DNA of 64,000 bases from Acinetobacter tandoii DSM 14970 = CIP 107469 (GTDB lineage: Bacteria; Pseudomonadota; Gammaproteobacteria; Pseudomonadales; Moraxellaceae), in contig NZ_KE007366.1 in the NCBI RefSeq assembly GCF_000400735.1, positions 434,001 to 498,000 on the forward strand. The letters are read 5' to 3'. Each line of letters starts with the position of its first letter. Position 1 is the stretch's first letter. This document shows, one piece after another, positions 49,661-60,355 of this stretch. Both the position numbers and the translations under genes were made by a program. The notes under the pieces are model-generated. The model was not told the DNA's origin. It did no database searches and saw nothing but the letters and a program-made list of their open reading frames with translations.

Positions 49661-51145
49661 ATGAGCTATTTACTTGCACTTGATCAAGGAACAACCTCGA
49701 GTAGGGCCATTATTTTTAATGAACAAGGAAAAATCTACGCAACAGCTCAACGTGAAACCCAAATTCGTACCCCTCATTCAGGTTGGGTCGAACAAGATGC
49801 CCAAGAAATCTGGAGTACCCAAATTGCCGTCGTGCAACAAGCCATTGCCTCTGCACATCTCTTAGCAAAAGATATTAAAGCCATTGGGGTAACCAACCAA
49901 CGTGAAACAACGGTAGTGTGGGACAAACGCAGTGGTATTCCACTTGCACCTGCCATTGTTTGGCAAGACCGCCGTGCAACTGAATGGTGTGAGCAACTTA
50001 CTAAACGCAACTTATTAGCCACTATTCACAAAAAAACAGGCTTAAGGATTGATCCGTATTTTAGTGCAGGCAAACTGGTTTGGTTACTTGAAAATGTCCA
50101 AGGTTTAAGAACGCTGGCAAATCAAGGACATGTTGCTTTTGGCACCATTGATAGTTGGCTAGTTTGGAATCTGACACGTGGCGCTGAACATGTCATTGAA
50201 GCCAGTAATGCCTCTCGCACCATGCTCATGAATTTAGCAAGCCAACAATGGGATGAAGAATTATTAGAATTATTCAACATCCCTGTTTCTGTGCTTCCAA
50301 CCATCATTTCTTCAGATCAGTACATTGCCAATACCGCCTCAGGATTATTGGGTGCAGAAATTCCAATTGCAGGAATTCTGGGCGATCAACAATCTGCTCT
50401 ATTCGGACAATCTTGTTTTGAGGCAGGCACTGCAAAGAATACCTATGGTACAGGCTGCTTCATGCTGTTTAATACGGGTAACCAAATTCAATATAGCCAA
50501 AATCAATTGCTCACCACACTGGCTTGGCAATGTCACCAACAAAATACCTTTGCACTGGAAGGTAGTGTATTTATGGCAGGCGCAATTGTGCAATGGCTCA
50601 GAGATGGGCTCGGGATTATTCAGCACAGTTCAGAAGTTGAAAAACTTGCCTGCCAAGTACAAGATTCTGACGGCGTGGTTTTGGTTCCTGCATTCACAGG
50701 CTTAGGTGCACCGCATTGGGACAGTAATGCGCGTGCATTACTCTGTGGCATGTCACGAGGAACCTCAAAGGCACATATTGCCCGAGCTGCATTAGAGTCG
50801 ATTGCCTTTCAGGTTTCAGATGTTCTGAGTGCAATGCAAGCTGATATTAGCCAACCACTCAAAGAGTTAAGGGTTGATGGTGGTGCCAGTCAAAATGACA
50901 TGTTGATGCAATTCCAAGCCGACATGCTGAATGTACCAGTACTGCGCCCCAAAATGCTGGAATCTACGGCATGGGGTGCGGCTGCAATGGCAGGATTGAA
51001 GATGGGGATTTTTTCTAATGTTTCTGAGGTTGCTGCATCTTGGCAATTAGATCGAATGTTCGAGCCTAAAATGTCGGAAGATCAACGTCAGCAACATCTA
51101 CACCAATGGCGTACGGCTTTAAAACGCGCTAAATCTGAAATTTAG
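49661..51145 (+). CDS. glpK: Glycerol kinase
   Basis: 494-aa FGGY-family kinase, phosphorylating glycerol to glycerol 3-phosphate. Features: LALDQGTTSSRAIIFNEQGK, GWVEQDAQEIW, TNQRETTVVWDK, the sugar kinase signature near YGTGCFMLFNTG, and the C-terminal LRVDGGASQNDMLMQFQADM. Start at ATG 49661, in line with the family. It is alone, without glpF or glpD next to it. Divergent from ssrA. Confidence 0.96.
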   Translation: MSYLLALDQGTTSSRAIIFNEQGKIYATAQRETQIRTPHSGWVEQDAQEIWSTQIAVVQQAIASAHLLAKDIKAIGVTNQRETTVVWDKRSGIPLAPAIVWQDRRATEWCEQLTKRNLLATIHKKTGLRIDPYFSAGKLVWLLENVQGLRTLANQGHVAFGTIDSWLVWNLTRGAEHVIEASNASRTMLMNLASQQWDEELLELFNIPVSVLPTIISSDQYIANTASGLLGAEIPIAGILGDQQSALFGQSCFEAGTAKNTYGTGCFMLFNTGNQIQYSQNQLLTTLAWQCHQQNTFALEGSVFMAGAIVQWLRDGLGIIQHSSEVEKLACQVQDSDGVVLVPAFTGLGAPHWDSNARALLCGMSRGTSKAHIARAALESIAFQVSDVLSAMQADISQPLKELRVDGGASQNDMLMQFQADMLNVPVLRPKMLESTAWGAAAMAGLKMGIFSNVSEVAASWQLDRMFEPKMSEDQRQQHLHQWRTALKRAKSEI

Positions 51146-51191
51146 AGATATGAGCACCGCGAATATTCTATTGCGGTGCTCAAGCGAATCC

Positions 51192-52715
51192 TTAATGGCT
51201 TGGTCCTGTGACTTTAGTTTTCGGTTTGGGTGCAAGCCAAATCAATAAACTTGCCACAATAAACACCAAGGTTAAGATAAAGAAAACATGATCGACCGAC
51301 ATGGTCATGGCTTCTTTATCGACCAAGTTGGAAATCACGCCCAAAGCCGTTTCATTAGTCATACCATTTTGCACTAAAGTATTTTGGACTTCACTGGTGT
51401 GCAAACTCGATACCATTTCAGTCCGCGCCACTTTGGCATGATCATCCCAAATGGTCACGGCAATGGAAGCACCTATTGCCCCTGCCATAGTTCTTAAGAA
51501 ATTCATCAAGCCTGCTGCTGAAGCCATTTCAGAGGTCATCACGGAACCAAGCGCAATATTTGACAAAGGGATGAAAAAGAATGGTACAGCAAAACCCTGC
51601 AAGATCTGTGGCATTGCCAAAGTCATAAAGTCAGCATCGGTCACCCAAAAGGCACGCATCAAGGTTACAATCCCCATCAGTAGCAGGCCAAAACTGGCCA
51701 AAGCACGAGGGTCGTGCTTGTTTGCCAGTTTTGCCACAATTGGTGACATGGTCAAACTACCAAAGCCCATGGTAGCAGTCAGATAACCCGCCCATGTCGC
51801 AGTGTAGCCCAAGTTAACCTGCACCCACTGCGGAATTAAAACAATACTGGCAAAAAAGCCACCAAATGCAAAAGCCAGAGATAACACCGAGATGCTAAAG
51901 CCGCGATAACGGAAAATTGCAATATTCACAATGGGGTGCTCTTCGGTCAGCTCCCAAATGATAAATGCAATTAAACCAATGACCGTGATGACCGCAAGGA
52001 AGCAAATAAAGGTACTGTTAAACCAGTCATTTTCATGCCCCAAATCGAGCATGAGCTGTAAAGCTCCAATCCAGAGCACCAATAAACCTAAACCTATGGC
52101 GTCAATTGGTAAGCGGAATTTATCTGTTTCTGCAGGTTTTAATAAACGTATTGCCGCTAAGGCACAAATAATCCCTACTGGAATATTGATAAAGAAAATC
52201 CAGTGCCATGACCAATTATCACTAATCGAACCACCCAGAATTGGACCTAAAATTGGACCAACAACCGTGGTCATGGCCCACATGCCCATCGCCTGAGATT
52301 GTTTTTCAGGTGGGAAAATACGCATCAGCAAGGTCTGACTGAGTGGCATAATTGGACCACCAAATAGACCCTGACCAATACGGCAAAACACCAGCATTTC
52401 TAAACTGGTAGAAAGTCCGCACAATACCGAAAAAGTGGTGAAGCCAATTAGGCTAATCACAAATAATCGTACTGTTCCGAAACGCCCAGCCAACCAGCCA
52501 GTCAAAGGCACACAGATTGCTTCTGCAACTGCATAAGAGGTAATTACCCAAGTACCCTGCGAGCTTGAAACGGCCAAACTCCCAGTAATATGCGGAACTG
52601 AGACATTGGCGATGGTCATGTCGAGCACCACCATAAAGTTCGCCAATGCCAGTACAAAGGCAGCGAGCATTAAGCGGCTACCTTGTAAATCACCAAAAGG
52701 ACGATACTGGTTCAT
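51192..52715 (-). CDS. emrB: DHA2-family multidrug efflux MFS transporter, EmrB-like (507 aa)
   Basis: 14-TM proton-driven exporter. Motifs: ANFMVVLDMTIANVSVPHI (motif D1), GWLAGRFGTVRLFV (motif A) and TVVGPILGPILGGSISD (motif C of exporters). It follows the membrane fusion gene without a gap: emrA stop at 52722, ATG at 52715. Works with EmrA and an outer membrane channel to expel hydrophobic compounds. TTG 52721 is a possible but unlikely start. Confidence 0.93.
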   Translation of the reverse strand: MNQYRPFGDLQGSRLMLAAFVLALANFMVVLDMTIANVSVPHITGSLAVSSSQGTWVITSYAVAEAICVPLTGWLAGRFGTVRLFVISLIGFTTFSVLCGLSTSLEMLVFCRIGQGLFGGPIMPLSQTLLMRIFPPEKQSQAMGMWAMTTVVGPILGPILGGSISDNWSWHWIFFINIPVGIICALAAIRLLKPAETDKFRLPIDAIGLGLLVLWIGALQLMLDLGHENDWFNSTFICFLAVITVIGLIAFIIWELTEEHPIVNIAIFRYRGFSISVLSLAFAFGGFFASIVLIPQWVQVNLGYTATWAGYLTATMGFGSLTMSPIVAKLANKHDPRALASFGLLLMGIVTLMRAFWVTDADFMTLAMPQILQGFAVPFFFIPLSNIALGSVMTSEMASAAGLMNFLRTMAGAIGASIAVTIWDDHAKVARTEMVSSLHTSEVQNTLVQNGMTNETALGVISNLVDKEAMTMSVDHVFFILTLVFIVASLLIWLAPKPKTKVTGPSH

Positions 52716-52721
52716 GAGCAA

Positions 52722-53858
52722 TTACTTCGAACGTAAATCGATTTTGGCTTCCATTGAAAGTCCAACACGTAGTGGATGTTTCGCCAACTCTTGAGGATCA
52801 AGGGTAATTCGAACAGGTAATCGCTGTACCACTTTAATCCAGTTACCCGTCGCATTTTGCGCAGGAATGAGGGCAAAAGCAGCACCCGTTCCTCCAGAGA
52901 ATCCCTGAACCGTACCGTGAAACTCAACAGCATCCCCATACAGGTCGGAAACTAAACTGACTTTTTGCCCTGCACGAACTTTTTCTAACTGGCTTTCTTT
53001 GAAGTTTGCATCAACATAGAGTTGTGACACTGGTACGACCATCATCATCACAGTGCCAGGGGCAACACGTTGACCTACTTGAATATTTCGGCGTGTCACT
53101 ACCCCATCAAGCGGTGCTTTAATCTGGGTACGCTCTAAATCCAGAAGCGCTTGTTTTAATTTAGTTTCAGCAATCAACACATCAGGAGTTGAGTTCTCAT
53201 TACTGTCCTGAATCAAAGCATCATTAGCCGCCAAAGTACTTTGTGCCGCTTTTTGATTTGATTTTGCTTGGGCCAATGTCGCTTGTGAAACTGCTAAACC
53301 TGCTTTGGCATTTTCCACTGCAATTTGTGCTGTACTTAATTCTTCTTTTGAAATAGCACCTGAAGCACTGAGTTGTTGACGACGCAATAATTCTTTTTCC
53401 GCCTTGCCTAAATCCACTTGTGCCTTTTGCACCTGCGCCTCAGCGCTGTGAATACCATCATCACTCACAAAGACTTGTGAATTCAATGCACTACTATTGG
53501 CACGCGTTTGCTTGTATTGACGCTTGGCTTTGGTGAGTTCTGCCTGTGCTGCGGCAACTGCAATTTTGGCATCGCGATTATCAATTTGAACCAGCACATC
53601 ACCTTGTTTAACAGTTTGCGTATCTTTAACCAAAACTTGTTGTACTTGACCATTCACCATTGAGGTAATTGAAGCCGTTTCTGCACCAACATAGGCATTG
53701 TCTGTACTGACAAAATGGTTTAAAAATAATGCCCAAACTGCATAAACCACGGCAATAATCGCCAGTATTGCTCCAAATATCGCAAAGGACTTTTTACGTT
53801 TAGCTTGCATATTTGCGGCATTCGATTGTGGTGGAGTAGTTGAAGCTTCTGTCATCAT
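52722..53858 (-). CDS. emrA: EmrA-like membrane fusion protein (378 aa)
   Basis: Periplasmic adaptor of the EmrAB pump: one N-terminal TM helix (FAIFGAILAIIAVVYAVWAL), STDNAYVGAE lipoyl half motif, long coiled coil (residues 90-220), second lipoyl half (IKAPLDGVVTRRNIQVGQRV), and the C-terminal beta-barrel (GNWIKVVQRLPVRITLDPQEL). GGAAG precedes the ATG pair at 53858. Nearby regulator genes are not present. Confidence 0.94.
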   Translation of the reverse strand: MMTEASTTPPQSNAANMQAKRKKSFAIFGAILAIIAVVYAVWALFLNHFVSTDNAYVGAETASITSMVNGQVQQVLVKDTQTVKQGDVLVQIDNRDAKIAVAAAQAELTKAKRQYKQTRANSSALNSQVFVSDDGIHSAEAQVQKAQVDLGKAEKELLRRQQLSASGAISKEELSTAQIAVENAKAGLAVSQATLAQAKSNQKAAQSTLAANDALIQDSNENSTPDVLIAETKLKQALLDLERTQIKAPLDGVVTRRNIQVGQRVAPGTVMMMVVPVSQLYVDANFKESQLEKVRAGQKVSLVSDLYGDAVEFHGTVQGFSGGTGAAFALIPAQNATGNWIKVVQRLPVRITLDPQELAKHPLRVGLSMEAKIDLRSK

Positions 53859-54129
53859 TTCTTCCTTCAGCCAGACAGACTTGGTCACCACAAAATCCAC
53901 AACTCAAACAGTTTTTTACTTATTTTTAAAAACTGAAGATTCGTGTCGATGAGAAAGTCATTTCTTTAATATAAATTTGGCTAGGAATTTTAAATAAAAA
54001 ACTCATCATTTGAGAAATGATTTTTTAGACTGATCGGTTTATTAATTGATTCAAGCTGCCCTTATCTTGGCAGCTTAAAACTTATTTTGAGAGAAAATTT
54101 CAAATAAAATAATTTACTTTTCAACTACT

Positions 54130-54627
54130 TTAGAAAGCATAAGATGCAATAGCAGTCGCAATTGGTTTATCTTCATCATTTACCAAAGTCATACGCATGG
54201 TGCAACCTTTACGTCCTAAGCGTAAGGTTTCTGCACGGGCAACAAAGAATTTGCCACGTCCAGGAGCTAAATAATCGACTCGCATGTCCACCGTTGCCAG
54301 TCGCGTCACTTTCTTAATAGTGTCAGGCAATTGCTCAGGCTCAGTGCGTTTATACAGCTCGCCCATTGCCACGATTCCACCTACACTGTCTAGAATTGTT
54401 GCGGCAACGCCACCATGTAGAATTTGAAAAGCAACATTTCCAATCATGTAGGGCTGCATTTCAATATAGCCTTCAATCTGCTGATCAACCACACGCATCG
54501 TCATGCCATTATGGGAGAAAAATGGCGAACTATTAAAGGCATGACATAATTGTTGCAATACCACATCAATATCGACTTTCGAACCCAAGTGGATTCCTCC
54601 CGTCCATTTCTTTTCCATATCGCTCAT
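54130..54627 (-). CDS. Hotdog-fold thioesterase, PaaI-like (165 aa)
   Basis: Acyl-CoA thioesterase-type protein: FQILHGGVAATILDSVGGIVAMGEL contains the HGG motif and the active-site Asp; VDMRVDYLAPGRGKFFVARAETLRLGRK follows. The substrate is unknown. Divergent from hemB with a short gap. Two close in-frame ATGs (54627 and 54618) exist. Confidence 0.87.
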   Translation of the reverse strand: MSDMEKKWTGGIHLGSKVDIDVVLQQLCHAFNSSPFFSHNGMTMRVVDQQIEGYIEMQPYMIGNVAFQILHGGVAATILDSVGGIVAMGELYKRTEPEQLPDTIKKVTRLATVDMRVDYLAPGRGKFFVARAETLRLGRKGCTMRMTLVNDEDKPIATAIASYAF

Positions 54628-54654
54628 AAATTACTCAAACACCTAAAATTTTGA

Positions 54655-55749
<1,095 letters not shown>

Positions 55750-55765
55750 TTGATCTCAAATTTTT

Positions 55766-56884
55766 ATGAATATCGTCATTATTGGTGCTGGCATTAGTGG
55801 TCTACTATCAGCTTTAGAATTGGCCGAACAAGGTTGTCAGGTCAATATTTATAACCAAACCTATGCAGGGCAAGCCTCATGGGCGGGTGGCGGTATTCTT
55901 TCTCCAATGTACCCTTGGCGCTATCCACGTGCAGTCAATCTCTTGGCGCAACATGGTAAAGCGCTATACCAAACATGGAATGAAAAATTACAGCCCGTAA
56001 CAGGCATAGATTTTGAAATTCATGAAACAGGGATGTTAATTTTGGACGAAACCGATTTTGAAGTCGGTTTAAATTATAAAACTCAATTCCAAGACCCCAT
56101 GCAGCACTGCGAATACTTGCAGCGGGAACAACTAGATCAGGTCAATCCGCATCTTTCCGAACAGTTTCAACATGCGATTTACTTTCCAGAAATTGCCAAT
56201 GTCCGTAATCCTCGACTATTACAATCCCTGCGAAATTATTTAGAACAGCATCCGAAGGTTCAATTTTTCGATCAAATGCCTATTCAGAAATTTCATATTC
56301 AGCAGGACAAAATTGAATATGTAGAAACTGAAACAGGACAGAAAGTTTATGCCGATCAATTTGTAGTAACAACAGGTGCTTGGTCTGGTTTATGGTCAGC
56401 GCAACTGGGGTTGGAACTACCCGTTCGCCCAGTACAAGGGCAAATGGCACTCATTAAAACCCCTGCCCACTGGTTACCAACCATGTGTATGAATCGTGTG
56501 ATGTATCTCATTCCGCGTATGGATGGGCATATTATCTGTGGTTCAAGCATGCAAGAGTGTGGGTTTAATGCTGAAACTTCGGATCAGATTCAACAGAATA
56601 TTTTAGAAGCTGCTTATGAAATGGTGCCTGAGTTAGCCCAATTCCCTGTAGTGCAAAATTGGGCTGGCTTACGTCCTAGTTCACCCGAAGGTATTCCTTA
56701 TATTGGCCAACTACCTCATCTGCATAATGTCTGGATCAATCTGGGACATTTTAGAAACGGTTTATGTATGGGACCTGCATCAGCACAACTGCTACGTCAG
56801 CTTATCTTGAAGCAACCTACATCTGTAGATTCGACTATTTACAGTCCAGAACAATTGCTGAAACTAGAAGTAATGACCAGTTAA
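55766..56884 (+). CDS. thiO: FAD-dependent glycine/D-amino acid oxidase, ThiO-like (372 aa)
   Basis: FAD dinucleotide fold at the start: IVIIGAGISGLLSALELAEQG. Then ASWAGGGILSPMYPWRYP, a ThiO hallmark, VRPVQGQMALIKTP, and the C-terminal GLRPSSPEGIPYIGQLP. In thiamine synthesis ThiO oxidises glycine to the imine. It lies 16 bp after hemB, so may be co-transcribed. Other D-amino acid oxidases are possible. Confidence 0.87.
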   Translation: MNIVIIGAGISGLLSALELAEQGCQVNIYNQTYAGQASWAGGGILSPMYPWRYPRAVNLLAQHGKALYQTWNEKLQPVTGIDFEIHETGMLILDETDFEVGLNYKTQFQDPMQHCEYLQREQLDQVNPHLSEQFQHAIYFPEIANVRNPRLLQSLRNYLEQHPKVQFFDQMPIQKFHIQQDKIEYVETETGQKVYADQFVVTTGAWSGLWSAQLGLELPVRPVQGQMALIKTPAHWLPTMCMNRVMYLIPRMDGHIICGSSMQECGFNAETSDQIQQNILEAAYEMVPELAQFPVVQNWAGLRPSSPEGIPYIGQLPHLHNVWINLGHFRNGLCMGPASAQLLRQLILKQPTSVDSTIYSPEQLLKLEVMTS

Positions 56885-56898
56885 AACACTGCTCCACA

Positions 56899-57795
56899 TC
56901 AAAGCAAATCATTTAATGCTTCTTTTAGAGTCGGAAACTTGAACTCAAACCCTACTTGCTGAAGGGCTTTAGATTGCACGAATTGACCATTTAAAATTAA
57001 TTGTGATTGCTCCCCCAATAGGCTTTTAAAAACCCAAGCTGGCATACTTAACAACGGATGTCGTTTTAAACTAAGTGCTGCAATATTCACAAATTGACTC
57101 TGTGTGACTTTTTCTGGTGCAACCACATTAAAGACTTTCTGTTCAGTCTCATGGGTCAGAATAAACTCCATCGCACGTAGTACATCCTGAATGTGTACCC
57201 AGACCACAGGCTGCCGCCCATGCCCTATACGTCCGACCAAATTCCATTTAATTGGAAACAACATCTGCGGCAATATGCCGCCACCACGCCCAAAAACCAC
57301 ACCAAGCCGCATAATTTTAGTGTGCTGCGTCGTATCTGCACGAGCTGCCTGTTCCCACTGTTGGCAAAGTTGCGACATAAAAATGTCTTGAGCAGGTGAT
57401 TCTTCTGTACAAACTTGCTGCCATTGCTCCGAAGCATCAATACCGTAGTATCCCACCGCAGAACCCGACAAAATACATTTCGGGAAAATTTGTCTGCGTT
57501 GTAAAAATTGATAGAGGGCTTGAGTTGTTTTGACCCGACTTTGAATCAGTTTTTGTTTGCGCTGCGCAGTCCATCGACCCTGCGCAATACTTTCACCCGC
57601 CAGATTAATCACATAATCAATAGAGTGCAGTTGTAGTTCATCAAAATGCTGAATCCAGCTTAAATCAGGATGGGTTCGGGGTTGTGGTTTCCGAGAGACA
57701 CCAATCACCTGATAATCTCGCTCCAGTAAATAAGGCAACAAATGGGAACCAATAAACCCTGAAGCTCCCGTAATCAACACCACAGGCTTGTACAT
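56899..57795 (-). CDS. TIGR01777-type NAD-dependent epimerase/dehydratase (298 aa)
   Basis: Short-chain dehydrogenase-like protein: VLITGASGFIGSHLLPYLLERDYQV (nucleotide-binding), YVINLAGESIAQGRWTAQRK, SGSAVGYYGIDASEQ, LRLGVVFGRGGGILPQ and a C-terminal DUF1731 region (LLGEQSQLILNGQFVQSKAL). Function in the family is not established; in E. coli the relative is YfcH. Confidence 0.9.
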   Translation of the reverse strand: MYKPVVLITGASGFIGSHLLPYLLERDYQVIGVSRKPQPRTHPDLSWIQHFDELQLHSIDYVINLAGESIAQGRWTAQRKQKLIQSRVKTTQALYQFLQRRQIFPKCILSGSAVGYYGIDASEQWQQVCTEESPAQDIFMSQLCQQWEQAARADTTQHTKIMRLGVVFGRGGGILPQMLFPIKWNLVGRIGHGRQPVVWVHIQDVLRAMEFILTHETEQKVFNVVAPEKVTQSQFVNIAALSLKRHPLLSMPAWVFKSLLGEQSQLILNGQFVQSKALQQVGFEFKFPTLKEALNDLL

Positions 57796-57862
57796 AAAAC
57801 AATCTCTTGGCTAGATGTTTTATCTATAAATGAGATAGACAATAAATACAAGTTTATATGCA

Positions 57863-58309
57863 TTAACCCAACATTTTGTTTGCCATACGTTGTGCTTGGG
57901 CACCATAAAACCAATAAGTGAGCAAATATAGTGGAATGGCAATTAACAAAAACATAATCAACACCACCGCCATAAATTGCGGTTGTTGCAAATACAACAA
58001 AAGATCTTGCCAAATGGTTGGATTACTGCGTGAGAAGAAATAAATCCCACCGAGTAAGCCCAGTAAATTATAGCCCCAGAAAATCAGGCTAAACCCCAAA
58101 GTAAAACGCTTTCGTTCTGTCTGCGTTGGGGCACGCTTTTGCTCTTTCAAAAATTTGAATAATACCCAAATCATTGCCACCAGATAAGGTACCGCTGTCA
58201 GTACCCCTCCCATCCCTCTTGGCATCAATGCTGCCAAAACACCGCAAATACATGTGAACAGAAAACACAGTACAAAAAACCAAATAAAATAACGGTGCAG
58301 TGGTATCAT
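57863..58309 (-). CDS. Four-TM inner membrane protein, ABZJ_00895-like (148 aa)
   Basis: Four hydrophobic helices (IWFFVLCFLFTCICGVLAAL, VPYLVAMIWVLFKFL, LIFWGYNLLGLLGGIYFF, FMAVVLIMFLLIAIPLYLLT) and a basic loop with RAPTQTERKRFT. The ending YWFYGAQAQRMANKM is typical of a small membrane family found in Acinetobacter. Function unknown. Confidence 0.75.
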   Translation of the reverse strand: MIPLHRYFIWFFVLCFLFTCICGVLAALMPRGMGGVLTAVPYLVAMIWVLFKFLKEQKRAPTQTERKRFTLGFSLIFWGYNLLGLLGGIYFFSRSNPTIWQDLLLYLQQPQFMAVVLIMFLLIAIPLYLLTYWFYGAQAQRMANKMLG

Positions 58310-58399
58310 GAATACAGCTCAACAGGGGCAAAAAGCCATTATAAAAAAAATTTCAATCTTTTTTCATTTTCTTGTCAACCAATTCAAACTTGTTCACGT

Positions 58400-58592
58400 T
58401 ATTAAGAGTACAAGGTTCGAAACCGTCAATTTGTACTGGCATCCACAATATTTTCGGCGACCTTCTACCTAAAGCAATAAGCTTGGCGTGAATGCCAAAC
58501 TTTTAAAACAGCAGCTTAAAAGTTTGGTGTATCCACCGTTTTTTGACCGACGATTTCATCATCACTCGAATCGTCGGTCTTTATTTTTTAGA
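58400..58592 (+). ncRNA. Intergenic region with strong hairpins, possible small RNA or leader
   Basis: The 306-bp gap 58310-58616 has no gene. It holds TTGGC-GTGAAT-GCCAA, a 12-bp stem CCAAACTTTTAA/TTAAAAGTTTGG (58494-58526), and GACCGACGATT/AATCGTCGGTC followed by TTTATTTTTT (58541-58591), a good terminator. This order fits an independent small RNA ending before the VOC gene, or an attenuating leader for it. No Rfam family is recognised. Confidence 0.4.
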
Positions 58593-58616
58593 ACAATAAA
58601 AATAGGAACTCAGATC

Positions 58617-58994
58617 ATGCAGCCATTGGTCTACTTTGAAATTCAATCATCAAACCCTGCTCGTGATCTTCAATTTTACCAAGCGGTCTTTGGTTGGACA
58701 TTTACCAAGGTTGAAGGTCTTCCCATCGAATATTATCAAATTGATACAGCGAATATACATGGCGGTTTATTAAAGCGCCCTGCGGAAATTCCTCCGACAC
58801 ATTGCGGCACCAATGCCTTTACCTGTTCCATTCAAGTGGAAGATTTTGATACAACTGCGGCAAAAATTTTAGCGCAGGGAGGACAAGAAGCCATGCCCAA
58901 ATTCGCTATTCCAAATAAATGTTGGCAAGGCTATTTCATCGATCCAGATCACAACACTTTTGGCTTGGTACAACTCGACCCAAATGCAGCGTAA
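58617..58994 (+). CDS. VOC-family (glyoxalase/bleomycin resistance-like) protein (125 aa)
   Basis: Two beta-alpha-beta-beta-beta halves: PLVYFEIQSSNPARDLQFYQAVFGW and FTCSIQVEDFDTTAAKILAQGG, ending in GYFIDPDHNTFGLVQLD, which carries a metal-ligand Glu-equivalent region. ATG 58617 has AGGA upstream; the frame upstream of it crosses the terminator and is not family sequence. Substrate unknown. Confidence 0.88.
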   Translation: MQPLVYFEIQSSNPARDLQFYQAVFGWTFTKVEGLPIEYYQIDTANIHGGLLKRPAEIPPTHCGTNAFTCSIQVEDFDTTAAKILAQGGQEAMPKFAIPNKCWQGYFIDPDHNTFGLVQLDPNAA

Positions 58995-59092
58995 GGAATA
59001 ATTTTCGCGACTAAAATTGTCATCACCTACAGCATATCTGGGCATGTAAAATATGCTAAGTTATACACGGCATTTTCACGCTTTGAGATCAT

Positions 59093-60346
59093 ATGACTGT
59101 TCGCTTTTTTCATACTTCTGACTGGCACTTGGGACAATTTTTTTATAACCACTCTCGTCAGTATGAACATGAACAGTTTTTAACGTGGCTGATTGATCAA
59201 ATTAAATTAAAACAGCCACATGCCCTACTCATTGCAGGGGATATTTTCGATGTGATTAACCCCGCATCCAGTGCGCAAAAGCAACTTTATCAATTCTTGG
59301 CGGATGCACATGCGGTGGCTCCGCACATGCAAACGCTCATGATTGCAGGGAACCATGACTCAGGTTATCGCATTGAACAGGTCGAGCCATTGCTGTCTAA
59401 ATACAATGCCAAAGCCGTCGGAGTCATTCATAAAAATACCGAAGGACAGCTCGATTTAAATCGCTTACTTATTCCTATTTATAATGAACAGCAGCACATT
59501 GTGGCTTGGTGCCTAAGCCTACCATTTTTACGTCCTGCTGAAATTACAGGAATCAACGAACAAACCAACGATAGTAAAGCGGCTATCGCCCATTTACATC
59601 AACAGCTCATTGCGGCAGCTAAACAGCGTAAAACGAAAGATCAGGCCCTAATCCTGATGTCGCATGCTCATATGCAAGGTGCAGAAACCTCAGACTCAGA
59701 ACGCCCGATTATTATTGGCAATGAAGAAGCACTTTCAACGGCGCTGTTTGATGAGGTCATTGATTATGTGGCATTAGGTCATTTGCATAAACCGCAAAAG
59801 GTTGGACAAGACCATATTCGTTATAGTGGTTCTCCCATTCCACTGTCCTTCAGTGAAGTGAATTACAAACACCAACTCTTAGAAATTACCATAGATCCAC
59901 AACTCGCTTCTCCAGAACGCGTACAACTTGAAGTGTTGCCTATTCCACGCAGTATCGCCCTACACCGCATTCGTGGCGAAATGCATGATGTATTGCAACA
60001 ACTTAGCACTTTAGCGACAGGTGAAATTGAGAATATTGATCAACGTGAATATGTCGATATTGAATATCATAGCCTGACACCGCCTCCTCCTAATTTACGC
60101 CAGCAATTTGAACAGGCATTACCTGAAAATCGCTATCGTTTAGTCAGAATTTCACGCCAATATTTATCTTCAGAGCAAGATGGATCACATACACAAGCGA
60201 TACAGCTTGAACCACCAACCCCAGCACAACTTTTCCAAAATGTATGGCAGAAGCAGGGCTATTCCGCCGATGATGAAGTTCTGAATGACTTTATGAGTTT
60301 GGTACATGAAGCAGAAAAAATTTTAGAAGATGAACAAAATAGTTAA
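59093..60346 (+). CDS. sbcD: Exonuclease subunit SbcD
   Basis: Mre11-type nuclease, 417 aa. Phosphodiesterase motifs: TSDWHLGQFFYN (residues 8-19), LLIAGDIFDVINP, MIAGNHDSGYR, MSHAHMQGAE, YVALGHLHKPQ. With SbcC it cuts hairpins and cruciforms and trims DNA ends. It lies 9 bp before sbcC. Confidence 0.96.
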   Translation: MTVRFFHTSDWHLGQFFYNHSRQYEHEQFLTWLIDQIKLKQPHALLIAGDIFDVINPASSAQKQLYQFLADAHAVAPHMQTLMIAGNHDSGYRIEQVEPLLSKYNAKAVGVIHKNTEGQLDLNRLLIPIYNEQQHIVAWCLSLPFLRPAEITGINEQTNDSKAAIAHLHQQLIAAAKQRKTKDQALILMSHAHMQGAETSDSERPIIIGNEEALSTALFDEVIDYVALGHLHKPQKVGQDHIRYSGSPIPLSFSEVNYKHQLLEITIDPQLASPERVQLEVLPIPRSIALHRIRGEMHDVLQQLSTLATGEIENIDQREYVDIEYHSLTPPPPNLRQQFEQALPENRYRLVRISRQYLSSEQDGSHTQAIQLEPPTPAQLFQNVWQKQGYSADDEVLNDFMSLVHEAEKILEDEQNS

Positions 60347-60355
60347 AGGGTTGCC

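Noticed and set aside
58488..58616. Extended N-terminus of the VOC protein
   Set aside because: The frame runs through a strong hairpin terminator and a good ribosome-binding site precedes 58617.
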